This document shows, piece by piece, positions 24,060-35,102 of a stretch of 64,000 nucleotides of DNA (position 1 is its first letter; every line of letters begins with the position of its first letter). The DNA comes from Pterobdella sp. o SKG-2022 (Eukaryota; Annelida; Clitellata; Hirudinida; Piscicolidae). The position numbers and the translations under genes are program-made. The notes under the pieces were generated by a model. It did no database searches and was not told the DNA's origin. It was given only the letters and a program-made list of their open reading frames with translations. The stretch covers positions 3,692,264-3,756,263 of the forward strand of contig OZ038322.1 in the NCBI GenBank assembly GCA_964035795.1, in the 5' to 3' direction.

Positions 24060-25960
24060 GGTGAAACTATAAGAAACTCAGTGGTCAGAAGGAAAGAACA
24101 TGAGTCTCAGTAATATTTTCAAGCTTTTTACTTATGGCGTGTCCGACACATCGCCATTTTCGCCGCTCGACTTGGACACTCATTGGTTGTTGGTTTGTGA
24201 ATGTCCAAAGCTCGGCGTTCGGCACTTTGTTGAACCATCTTTAACGGAGAATCTGTCGAAGGCAGCCATTGACGAAGGTTTGCATCTTTGCCGTGTTGGT
24301 GTTGATCGCTCTACAAGTTTCTGAACCATAAAGCAGCACAGACTTCACGTTGGAGTTAAAGATTCTGAATTTAGTTTTTGTGGAGATTCTGTTCGCTCTT
24401 CATACGGGTCTTAACATGAAAAATGCTTGACGAGCTTTCTTCACCCTAGCTTTAATGTTTTCATCTAAAACAACCGTTTGGCTGAGCTTGCTACCTAGCT
24501 ACACGAAGTCATCAAGGTCTGTTACTGCTTCCCTGAAAACGGTAACTGAATTATTAACGCGCAGTAACTTGGTCTTTTCATGGCTAATTTTGAAACCAAG
24601 CTTTAATGCTGTGATTTTAATATTGTTCACTTTCTTCTGTATGTCTTGCAGACGACGCGACAGCAGAGCCAAGTCGTAAGCGAACGCAAAGTTTTTTAAT
24701 TCCTCTGAATGCGTTTTTCGGAATTCCCGTAGGCCTTCTTTATCACCCAGTCTAGCACGATAAGAAATAGAAATGGAGAAAATAGGCAGCTCAGTCCAAC
24801 TCCAGAAGAGATCTTAAAGCTTTCGTGATTTTTCCGGCATCGGTGACTTGACATGAGAACCCTTCTTAAAGTGCTTTAATAATGTCGACAAACTTTGCTG
24901 AAACACCATAATGGAGAAGTACGTTCCCGATAGATTTTCTGTTGACACTGTCAAACGCCTCAAAATCAATGAAGCCTTTTTTAGAGAGGTGAATGCCACT
25001 CGATAGTTTGTTTCACAATGGTTCTGAGATTTGCAATCTGGTCGACAGAAGAACGTTCCTTTCTAAAGCCAGCTTGTTCATCTCTTAACACATTGAGGAT
25101 GGCATCTTTCATTCGCCCCAAGATGATTTTTGTTAAGACTTTGGGGGATGGACAGCAGTGTAGTTTCTCGCCATTTGTCTGCTTGTAACTCTTTTTTGAC
25201 TGCTTTTGAGAGCGCGGAATATGTGGCAGTTGCTTGCTGCATCTGTTGGCGAGTCTGTCTGGTTCAGCTCTTGTTTGGCCTGTCTTCATTTTTTCCATGT
25301 TTCGTCACTGATCCATGGTTTCCTTCTAAATGTGTTTGTCTCAAGACGTCTTTTAAGGCTCCTACAAACGCTTCTTTGAATGTTCATCATCTCGGTTCAA
25401 CTTTTTCTGCTTCGTTTGACTGTAGCACTTCGAAGCGGTTGGGTAAAAAAATCTTGAACATTTGTTTTTTTTTTGTTTCATTTTTTGAATTGAACTTTTT
25501 TTTTAGTTCGGTTGATTCATTCTTATGGATAGCCTTATCTTGATCTTTGTGACGGCGAGGTGAAGGTCTGACACAATGTCAGCGCCGCGTCTCACTCTAA
25601 CATTTTGAAATGAGCTTCTATAGCGTACTTCCACCATGACGTTATCAGGTTGATGTTATTTCTTTTTTTTTTAGTGAAGCCAAGTGGTTTTGTGGCATTG
25701 CTGGTGTGAAAAGATCATACCTCTAATAACGAGCCTCTTGGTGGAGCAGAAGTCAGCTATCAGCCTCACATTTCCGTTCATTGCTTTAAATCCGTGTTTT
25801 ACTCTGTTAACGAACAATGCATCTAGCACTATTGGAAAAAAAATGGCAAGAAAACCGATCCTTGATGGACACTTACACAAACATCAAATTCTTCCAATTG
25901 TCCACCCCTAACCTAAACCGACAATTTAGCACATTTTTTACATAAAAATTACTGCCTAAA
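24060..25960 (-). mobile_element. Decayed LINE 2 (endonuclease to reverse transcriptase C-terminus)
   Basis: Read along the minus strand: endonuclease end V-R-R-G-A-D-I-V-S-D-L-H-L-A-V (about 25600), linker N-R-F-E-V-L-Q-S-N-E-A-E-K-V-E, then reverse transcriptase V-L-R-D-E-Q-A-G-F-R-K-E-R-S-S-V-D-Q-I-A (25100-25000) and G-F-I-D-F-E-A-F-D-S-V-N-R (about 24960). Near 24360-24110 come S-V-L-L-Y-G-S-E-T-C and W-T-F-T-N-Q-Q-P with R-R-K-W-R-C-V-G-H-A. Domain order is normal for an RTE/L2-like non-LTR element, but it is full of stops. Confidence 0.8.
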
Positions 25961-26049
25961 CCAACTTCTCCATTACCATCTTTTTCAGCGCCCTTTCAGT
26001 CATTTTCCTTGGCAACTTGAAGTCTTCTTCAAGTTAACAAAGTAGATCA

Positions 26050-27500
26050 AAAGCTTTCTATTCTTCTAAAAGTAGCTTTTCTGCATTCTCTTAAGAATAA
26101 AAATAGCGACCACTGTTCTTTTACCGGACATAAAATCAATTTGCATTTGGTCAATTTTCACTTTCAATTCTTTCTCCAACAACCCTTCCACCTCTTTTAT
26201 ACCATTCTCTAAAAACTCTAAACCTCGATAGCTACCTTTCTTCTTATAGAAGGGGACAACTGTATTCGTCCTCCAATCATGAGCCATTTTCATTCCAGTA
26301 ATGATTTCGTTTTCTATTTTCAATATAACTTGCTTCTCATGCGGAGAAACAGCTAGGTGCTTTTTGACAGTTCCAGTTGGCTTACTGGCTCTCATTTTTT
26401 ATGATTCCTTGTTTTTTCTCAACCTCGTCTATAGCAAATGGTTCTACGGAACTTTCAACCAAGTCAACATAAATCATCCCATTTCATGGATTCTGCTCAT
26501 TTATGATGGCCTCTATGTGCTCCTTCCAGACCCTCTCCCAACCATCTTCAGCATTTAAAGTTTTCCCATTTGTGTTGTCAATGCAGTCGGTATTTGCTAA
26601 GTCAGACTCTTCCTTCTTTATCATTTTCATTCTACGAAATACGACATTTTTATCATACCGTATCTCCTTCAACTCTTTCACCGCTTCTTTGTTCATTGCC
26701 TCACCCACAGCTCAGCTGGCTTTTTTTGTCAGAAACATTGCATGATTTTTTTCAGCCGATGGGAGTTGTTTCCACTTCTAGAAACTTTTCTTGTCTGAGA
26801 TGGTATTTTGCATGTCCTGATTTTACCACCAAGATTAACCGTGCTGAGACAAACCTCTTCATTGCACGCACCTCTTCAGCAGCTTTTAGAGCGGAAGTTT
26901 TATATTCCAGCCACGCATTTTAATCATCGCTTTTTCAATACAAAACTTCCATCTTTTTAGAATTTTTTTTTCACATTTTTGGACACCTTCAAACCCATCA
27001 ACCTTTTTACTTATGTGTTCATTGAAGTCTCTCAAACAAATCAAAACTTTTTTTCCCTTTCAAACCCTATAGCCATCTCATAAAACTACTTTTAACTTAT
27101 CAATCTTTCACATAGTGGGCTACTTCTTACTATCTTTTGGCTAAATTAAATTACCATTACCTTATACAGCATCTTATTTATTTTCCCAACGTTCATACAT
27201 AAAATTCTTTCTAACTATTCTTACACCGCCTGTTTTGTTTTTGTTACCAGACCATCGTAGTTTGAATTTTTCACTTGAACTACCTAAAAATTTTGAGCCC
27301 ATATCTTTTCATTTTACTCCTCGGATACAGCAAATACCCACCTTCGTCCTCAACAACTCTACAAAACTCAATACTTCTCCATTCAATGATCTGATATCAA
27401 AACTAGCAAAAGTAAAAAACCTCCAAAAAGAACGAAAAAAAAAAGAAAAGTGCCCAGGAATTCTCAGCACCCTCAGCCCATTTGAGATCTTGTTTAGTCA
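26050..27500 (-). mobile_element. Decayed LINE 3 (linker and reverse transcriptase N-terminal half)
   Basis: The minus strand carries the linker E-E-S-D-L-A-N-T-D-C-I-D-N-T-N-G-K (26.6 kb) and W-K-E-H-I-E-A-I-I-N-E. The start of a reverse transcriptase follows: K-M-A-H-D-W-R-T-N-T-V-V-P-F-Y-K-K-K-G and D-Q-M-Q-I-D-F-M-S-G-K-R-T-V-V-A (26290-26090). The next palm blocks are missing at 26.05 kb, where LINE 2 begins, so one element probably inserted into or replaced part of the other. The extent above 27.0 kb is uncertain. Confidence 0.7.
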
Positions 27501-28211
27501 TTGAAAGGTTTCTGATAGTGTGATGACGTAGAAAAGCATAAACCAAATAGTGAGGTAAACAAACACAAAGAATTTGTTAATCTAAATCACGAAACTTTTC
27601 TTAAGACTTTGTTCACTTGATAATGTAAGTTATTATTCCGAAAAGCTTATAATAGTGTGAAATTGAAAAAGAGGTCATGAAAGAAGTCGGTGACCTCTTG
27701 GAAAAAGGGAAAATGCTGACTTAAATAACATATGGTATATATGCACATAGATGAACACTAGAAAGAATACAAATGCAAAAAAGAATGATAATGTCAAAGC
27801 CTTCGACGTTATTTTAAGTAAGTTCTACGCTATGCATTTTACAGGCTCTTAACGATGATTTTAGATTTATTTTAGCGTTGGGTTTTGTTGTCCATTGAAA
27901 AGTCATGATATTTTCATATGTAAAGCACCAACAAATGTTATAATAGTTGTGACTTGAAAAATTCAAAAAAAATTATTTTAGCTTTTTTTATTAACTTATT
28001 ATAATCTTGACCATTTGTGGCATACAAATTTGCGTTCAGTTTTTGGTTACGACGTTAGCATTTTTCACTTTTTTGAAACTTTATTCTTTGTCTCAAGTTT
28101 CAAGGGAGCATGAATAACTTCAAAATTTTTCAAAAACGTTAGAGGAATCAAAGATTTCTTTCTTCTCGCTTTTTCGAAACATTCAATTGATAAATCTGGA
28201 AAGGCGTGCAT

Positions 28212-31030
28212 TCAAAATTTTCCAAAAATATATTTCATGTTTGGATATTTGAATAAAAAACCTATAGTTTCCTTCAATATTTCTGGAACAAGGTTCTTTA
28301 ATACAAGGCATGTTGTAGACATGCTTGGATTTGAATTCACTTCAAGCAGCCAAATCTTTGATGATTATAAATTCAAGTTAAATAATCACCAATAGTCCTT
28401 TGGTGTTTAAATAATTTGCAGTATCTTTTGCAAGGTGTTTTTACAATAAGTACCTTGAGGCCATCGTCGACGAGCAAATCTAGACCAAATAGCTCGAAGT
28501 AACCAAGCCTTTGGTGCAGTTTGTTTTTGACTGCATCGAAACAGTGCTTCGTTATGTTTTTAATTTTTTTCTGAAATTAAATTGGAGTGATTTTGATGCA
28601 AATTAAATTGATTATATTTATTCACCATCAAAATTTCGTACACCCAATTAGTGCCCAGGTTGTATTTTTCTGCAAGTTTGGTGTTAAAGTAATTATTAAA
28701 CTGTTCCAAACTCCAGATGGTGTCTTCTTTGTTTGTTGAATACGTGGGGTCTTTCTTTTGAATATACTACAAATAAATCAATATTTCTTGTTTTGAATTT
28801 TTACATAATAAACTGGATATTTCAATTTTAAAAGAATTTTTTATTTTTATTAGGCTTTCAAACTTGATTTGTGAGATGGGTAGCCATATTATTACATTCA
28901 GTATCATACTCATTTACAGATAATCTAACGTATCCTTTGTGAAAAGCAACTAGAAATGGCAAAGTAGAAGCTATAAGCATATAACAGCGAATGTCAAATT
29001 TGCGGTTCTCAATCAAAAGAGGTTTCGAAATATAGCTGTCCAAATAAATATATCATACAAAATCTCGAAATATTATTACATGATAAGTAATATTTCAGTT
29101 TATTTAAAATTTTCAATTCAGTTATTATTAATGATTTTGAATGTATTATCAAACCGTTGTATTATTCGATCAGAAGGTCTGAACCCCGTGAGGCTTTGGC
29201 TGTTATCAACAGCCATAGCTCTGTGGAAGTCTTCGTAATTTCTCACCAGAAATATTCCTTTTCCTTGATTTGCTTTTGTGGGTTTGCAAATCCATATATC
29301 TTTTTCTGTTACAATTAAACGTATTGTATTGTTATAGGCAAAATATCGTACATCAATGAAATAAGCCTGTCTTTTGAAATACCGTGGTAGGCAGATAGAA
29401 AACTCTTTCTTTCTTTAGGGTCGTCAAGACCGTATGTTTCTGGCAAAAAACTCAAATTTATATTTTTATTCAAAGAACTTGTAATTTTTTCGTAAATCCG
29501 AATATTTTTGAGCAAGTTGTGTTTGTCTGTGAAAATGTTGCTGTTAGGAATATGATTGACCAGTTGTTCGCCTGATGAAGGATTTATATAATGTCTTGAA
29601 GCGTTATAAATTACTAAAAAATATTAAATTTACAAATAAAAATTGATATATTAGTTTGTTTTAGGAAAATTAAATGAATTTTTAATCGGCTCACATTCAC
29701 GAAAGTTTGTGAAATCTATAGATAGCCTAGATTCACACCATTTCAATTTGAAATTTGTATCATTTTTGTCTTTAGCTTTCATCCAACCATAACCTAACAA
29801 GATCTCTTCCACACTGAAGTAAAACATGAAAAGTATTTCTGAAAATTCTTACGATGAGAAATTTCATGAAGTAAGGAATTTTTTCCTATACCATTTGATT
29901 AAATAAGTTTACAAAGATGAAAAAAGACGTTAGTTTGAATATGTTTTAAACTTTAAAGTTCAAGCTAACGTGAGGCACCTTCAAAGCAATGACTAGCCTG
30001 TTTAAATTCTACTTAGAAAACTCAATCAAAACGTAGAGCCATAAATAAAGCTAATTGTAACTAATACAAATAAAAAATTACAGACTGTTATTAAAATTTA
30101 TAAGCTTGAAGCATATAAATAAATATATGATTTTTAAGTATCAAAAAAGTTGCTTATTTTGATATTCACAAAACTTCAGTCTCACATTTGGCTGCCATTA
30201 TTTCCACAGATTGCGTACATGGGTTTGGTGCCAACGTTGAACGACGGAAACTTGCTTTTCGATGATTCGGGAGTCTGTTGGGTGAGAAGTGTTGTCGCAA
30301 AGCTTGTTTTGGGCGACTTTCCATGGTTGCTTAGTAGGGCAGGGTTTGTAGGAAGATTGACGTTGTTGTTGTTGTTGTTGTTGGTCACACCAAAAGATGT
30401 TTTTTTCGGCGAGTTTTGCAAATGGGTGAAAAGTTTGCTGTTTTCTGAAAATCAAAATAGGCGAAATGATAAAAGTTGATATGAGAATTAAAATGTACTT
30501 TCGAACAAAATTAAAAATTCTTTTTTTTAATTTACTTTACTTTGAGTCCTTTTTTCAAAACAAGAATTATCTTCAATTAAATGGATATAAGAAGGTTTGC
30601 GAAAGGATTTATGCGCACATAGTTTAAGTTTACCTCTCAGTATAGAATTATTTTTCGGCAAGTTTATTTTTTTAATTACTGGTAACTTAGATGGATTTTT
30701 TTTGCACTTTTTATTTGTTTCTCTAGATATCTCTCCAAGCTTTGTGGGGCTTTCGATCCATTTTTCTATGACGTTTTGTTTGGGTGGAATGCTACCGATA
30801 CCCATAATTTTTTTTTGTTTCTGATAAAGGTTTGTTTTTCTATGTGAAAATTTACTTCGTGTTCTTACTACTGATCTCGGCTGCGGTTGCTCCAAATATT
30901 TTTTACAAAGACCTAAACGTTCTAGTATATTACGTTCGGCAGTTTTTTTTGAATTTTTTTGAAATTTCTCAAACAAAACTTGAGTGGATTTTTTTTTTTT
31001 GTTTCTGTTTAACCATTTTTTTAAAGACAT
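28212..31030 (-). CDS. TTLL10: Tubulin--tyrosine ligase-like protein, TTLL10 type
   Basis: TTLL10 enzymes are ATP-grasp ligases; the mouse enzyme elongates polyglycine chains. Nine exons in coding order: 31030-30541, 30444-30186, 29813-29695, 29613-29383, 29305-29155, 29035-28864, 28766-28626, 28570-28454, 28355-28212. They join in phase over 1824 nt (607 residues). The first ~220 residues are basic and low-complexity, with an N-rich run at 30360-30380. The TTL domain then shows [51 protein letters not shown] (ATP-binding Lys and Gly loop, ~371-385), [23 protein letters not shown] and L-L-E-V-N-S-N-P (metal-binding Glu and Asn, ~565-570). An in-frame TAG lies before the ATG. Further 5' exons are possible. 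Confidence 0.9.
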
Positions 31031-31229
31031 TTTTACTTGCTAATTGTTCTTAAAGTTGTTTTTTAAATCTTCATTTGGTTTTTTCAGGTTTTTGTTACAA
31101 AAAGCGTAATAATTTCAATAGATTTTTTTGGTGTAAGCGTTGTTTTTTAAGGATTTTTGTTTTTTTAATGACGTTACGTAAAAGTAAATTTTTTTTGCAC
31201 TACTTGTAAAACAGTGGTGGGTTTAAGGG

Positions 31230-31660
31230 AAAGTTGCGACTTACACCCTAGGCACATTTGAAATATTTTTCTTTTCTAGAAACAACCTTTTTTGGCACTG
31301 AAATGGTTGTTTTTTGAATGTTATTTACTAATAGTTTTATTCTTAGTGAGAAGATGAATAGAGACAGTCTTTTAGGAAAAGTAACTAAAGCTCCTACTCC
31401 TAAGGGCACTAGTTGGTCGTAATGACATAGCGTACATATTGATGGTCTTAATTTTCTTTCCAAAATTTAGCCGATGTTTCAGCATTTTTACAACCTGCGT
31501 TTGTGTTTTTGAGACAAGTTTTTTAATTTCTTCATTTTTTTTTGTCACTTTTCTCTTCGTAGGTCATTGTTCCAAACATTCTGAAGAAGTCGCTCATACT
31601 AGTATTTTGCCAATCAACCGAAGGAATGCAAAAAATAGTCTCTAAGCAGACATAGTACAG
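31230..31660 (-). other. Possible 5' exon or UTR region of the TTLL10-like gene
   Basis: Coding-like peptides occur on the minus strand in different frames (for example I-K-K-L-V-S-K-T-Q-T-Q-V-V-K-M-L-K-H-R and S-L-R-P-T-S-A-L-R-S-R-S-F). They end near GGGTGTAAGTCGC, a good donor. No single frame spans the region, so it could be untranslated leader, a decayed exon or chance. Confidence 0.25.
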
Positions 31661-32235
31661 CTGAAATTTTTCAATGTTCTTAAATTTTTGTTTTTTCCAC
31701 ATATTCCATTTGAACGCAAAAGTTAGCTGAAAACTAAAAAAGATTGATGAAAAGGTTTCATTTAAAACAATAAAAAAATAGAAGCTTTACTTTAACTTTT
31801 GATGCAGAAGAAGAAAACAAAAACAATAATTGCCAAGAAACTACGCATATTGAAATGTTTTTGAAAAATTAAACCCAGTCGTTTATAAAGTTGAAACTGA
31901 AATAAATACAGATTTTGAGAAATTCACTTGTTCAAAGCACATGACTAGGTATTATTGAGTAGAAACTTATACGGCCATATTTGAGAATTATTTTTCAAAT
32001 TGTATTAAAGAAAAAGAGGGAAGTATATTTGTATTTTTTTATGTAAACACGTTAGTTTTGAGAAAAATGTGAAATTTGCGCTCACTTTTCAAGGATATGC
32101 TCAGTTTGAAATAAAATAAATATTCTTCTGATAATTATAAATGTGTCAAAATCCTAACATAAAATGAACAGAATTTTGAGTATTTGCGAAGACGCCTGTT
32201 TGCATTTTATACCAGTTACTGTCGTTTTAGTTATT

Positions 32236-32416
32236 ATATGTAATGTAATGCGGTATTTATAAAGTGCTTTTACTTTAGGATCAAAGCGCTTGCTAGAAAT
32301 TTAATGTAGGGAAAACAAACTGTGGAACAGGTGCTAATTATCGGCCCACTCGGGATCGAGCCCGGTAACTTTAGATAATTAGTCTAATGCTCAACCATTG
32401 AGCTATAGGGGCCGAC
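32236..32416 (-). repeat. tRNA-derived SINE, copy 3
   Basis: Reverse-complement copy of the SINE family. The plus strand shows TGTAATGTAATGCGGTATTT (tail), AAAGTGCTTTTACTTTAGGA and AAGCGCTTGC (body), and CTCGGGATCGAGCCC plus TTGAGCTATA (T-arm and D-arm). The anticodon loop reads CTAATTA on the minus strand. Confidence 0.88.
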
Positions 32417-32663
32417 AATCTGTTATCTGTTAAATATATCCTTCTTATATAAATTATATCAATTAGGTTTGTTATTTGAGTTCAAATAATTAATTAAGAA
32501 ATGGGTAGTGATTGAGAATTTAAAACTTAAAAATTTAAATTTTCGCACTGCAAGAGTTCTAAAAATGATACAAATGAAACTTTCATTATATTAAAACAAA
32601 TCAATACTAAATATACTCAGAAGTGTGTGGGAATAAGTGTGAAATTGTGCTCAGATAAATAAA

Positions 32664-33205
32664 ATGTCTTTTTTTTGGTGTGTTTTGTATCTCTTTGGCT
32701 TTTTATGAAGGGTCATGGTGCAAAAGAGTGACTGATCTGTTTTGCTTCACTGAAACTGTCAGTTGCTGCCTTTCTTGCAAAATTATTCTTAAAAAACAAG
32801 GTTTTAGTTTGAATTTTGCTGCATCTTCTCAAGTATTTAAAACCAATATATGCCCAAACATTGAAATTAAAAAATGAGTTTGTATTATAAGGTTTATTCT
32901 TTTTTAAATACAAAATTACTGATCACTAAATGTAATTTGAAAAGGTAATCATAAAACGCTTTTTTTTTAGATCAAAGTGCTTCCTACAAACCAACTAACT
33001 TTTATCGTAAAATGTGAAGTTTTTCGACGTAGTTTTTGCTATTTTTTTTACAGTTAAATCGTTTAATTATTTAATCGATTGCTGAACAGGTTGTGAGGAT
33101 GAAAACACCATCATCAATTGCAAAATCTTAGCCACGGCCAGATGGTGGTGTGAGAATGAAGAAATCCAACAGTCATGCTGTGCTACCTGTAAAGATATTC
33201 CTTAA
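32664..33205 (+). CDS. Small cysteine-rich PLAC-like protein, copy A (incomplete model)
   Basis: The last exon at 33090-33205, after acceptor GCTGAACAG, encodes one domain with Cys pattern C-x8-C-x9-C-x8-C-C-x2-C. This is the spacing style of PLAC domains at the C-termini of extracellular proteins such as ADAMTS family members. It stops after C-K-D-I-P. A leader ATG at 32664 gives M-S-F-F-W-C-V-L-Y-L-F-G-F-L, like a signal peptide, followed by TGA. The middle exon present in copies B and C was not found, so the gene may be a minimal version or a pseudogene. A secreted location is inferred from the leader and cysteines. Function unknown. Confidence 0.5.
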
Positions 33206-33704
33206 CTCAAAATGAATAAAATTTAATGTTTTACATAGCAAGGACAATCGTGGTTTTTTGTACTTTCACAACTACCAATAAAATGTGAGCAGCTTGGCAA
33301 ACTTCAAAAATTAATCATAAATATCAATAAGCTTTTTTGTTGAAACAAAAAAGGAAACAATGAACTTCAAAACAGTGTCAGAGAAAATAGCCATAGACGA
33401 AAGCTTTTAAAAAAACAGCTTTCGATGTAGTCAACTGCGATGAACCAAGCTATGCATTGAGTGAAAAGCATGAAAATAAATATAACTTTTATTTGCAGTA
33501 GATGGGAACCGATATCAAAAAATTTTTGCTAAGTTTCATGATACAAATTGACTTTGATTTAAAAATTGGCTCTTTTTATTTTACAATAGCTTCAAATTTC
33601 ATGACCTGGGTTTTTCACTTTTAAGACCACATTGTTTTGTTTTCTGAATCCCTAATTTAACAAAAAACAAGCTTTTGAACTTTCCAAATTTAGTTTCATG
33701 GTGA

Positions 33705-34040
33705 GGCCATATTTCCTAACCGTAAGCTGGAAGAACGATGTATCAATATAGAGCTTCACTCGGGTCTGCCAAAAATCACCGACTTAATTAGACAGAGACG
33801 TTTGAGGTTTGCTGGGCACTGCTTTAAGAAAAATTGAAAATCTAGTACTCTGGGAACCAAAGCACGCCAGCAAAGGAAAACCAAAAATGAAATATGTTGA
33901 CAGGCTGGCTAGAGACTGTGGCATGGAAACAGAGGGTCTGGCTGGAGCAATGAGAGATAAAAGCCTGAGCTGGCATCGTAGTGACTACTATTTTTTGACA
34001 TGGTATACCACCCAAAGTAAATGAGAAAGTTTAAAAAAAA
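33705..34040 (+). mobile_element. LINE 3'-end fragment inserted in copy A
   Basis: Plus strand reads R-Q-R-R-L-R-F-A-G-H-C, then V-L-W-E-P-K-H-A-S-K-G-K-P-K-M-K-Y-V-D and R-D-C-G-M-E-T-E-G-L-A-G-A-M-R-D. These are typical C-terminal blocks of RTE/L2-like LINE polyproteins. Copy C has continuous flanking sequence without it. Confidence 0.7.
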
Positions 34041-34744
34041 GTAATTAATATAATGAATGAAATAAGTTGAGTTGAGCTCCCACATAGAAGCAGCAGCTTC
34101 AACACCCCGCTTGCACCTTCAAGGGCTCACACTTTTATCTGACGCATTGTGACTATCCCATTGGCAGTTTAACTTGCTAATTAGTCTGGTCACTGAACCA
34201 CTTTTTGTAACATCGTTTGTGCTTTATCATCTTCGAATTTGCTTCTGAAACGTTCTTCGTTTTTTCACCCATACATTGAAATCCTGTTCCCTTTTATAAA
34301 CACTGTGTTTACTTTTTAAACTCAAAGTTTTTGAGAATTTGAATGAATTATATTTCAGCAACTTGAATAATTAAAAATTATTTCCATTTCTCCCAAATTC
34401 TAAAAAGTTGTCATAACTTGAAAATATGTAGAATTATCTAAATCTATGGAACTTCTTTCGTTTCCAGACTCCCAAAAAAAATTTGGATTGATTTAAGTCA
34501 GTAAACTGATATTTTTTCAAAATAAAAATTTTTGTCAACGATTTATTATACGGCTAAACTTATCAAAAATTATACCTTTTTTTGCTTTAAATAAATGTTT
34601 CCCAAAACCTCCTATTTGACATAAGTTACGAAAAATTAACGTCTATGCAATTAGATAAACTTGGATAAAAAAAAACTAAATACAACAAAAAAACTTGGAT
34701 TAGATAAAAGATAGTTTAACAAATAAATGGAGTAAATGCTTGAG

Positions 34745-34981
34745 TATGCCATGCTCCCGAGGTCCAAAACTATCGCTTCTTTGGGGTCATACATTTTTCA
34801 AATTACGTCAATGATATATACAATATACTACTCATTAGAAAGTGCGATTAAAAATAAAAGCCAATAAATTTACAGTAGTTAGTATTCTACAATGAATAAT
34901 ATTGAATAAAAAATTTTGCACTGGGATGTGATTTTAATTTTAATTTTGATAAAGAAACAGCCCTTTTGATCGAACAGAGGG
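34745..34981. repeat. 237-bp block identical to 47587-47823
   Basis: Read base by base, this block and 47587-47823 are the same length with no difference seen, from TATGCCATGCTCCCGAGGTC to TTTGATCGAACAGAGGG. Sequence on both sides has diverged between the copies. On the minus strand 34794-34745 reads M-Y-D-P-K-E-A-I-V-L-D-L-G-S-M-A, which looks protein-like. Confidence 0.9.
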
Positions 34982-35102
34982 TTCTATGAAAAATTGTTAC
35001 ATCATAATCTACTATTTAGACGTCTATTTCAAACAAATCAATACTGAATGTACTTGGGAATGTCTCACTTAAAAATGTAAAATATAGTATGAATCCAGCA
35101 AA

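Larger units (their letters stand above)
32580..34990 (+). repeat. Duplicated segment, copy A (partner 45340-47825)
   Basis: Three collinear blocks match copy C: 32580-32700 with 45345-45490 (leader region), 33085-33700 with 46205-46830 (last exon and 3' flank), and 34055-34981 with 46850-47823. Similarity is variable, from visibly diverged to identical. Copy A carries an extra LINE fragment at about 33705-34040 that copy C lacks. Confidence 0.85.

Noticed and set aside
30182..30479. Plus-strand ORF with a leucine run and an alternative minus-strand glutamine-rich ORF
   Set aside because: Both are shadows of the Asn-rich TTLL10-like exon at 30186-30444.
30597..31053. Plus-strand hydrophobic ORFs
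   Set aside because: Antisense to the lysine-rich first exon of the TTLL10-like gene; lysine codons read as phenylalanine on the other strand.
34745..34981. The identical block as a spliceosomal or spliced-leader RNA gene
   Set aside because: Compared by eye with U1, U2, U4, U5, U6, U11 and U12 signatures; no match, and no clear Sm site with flanking stem.
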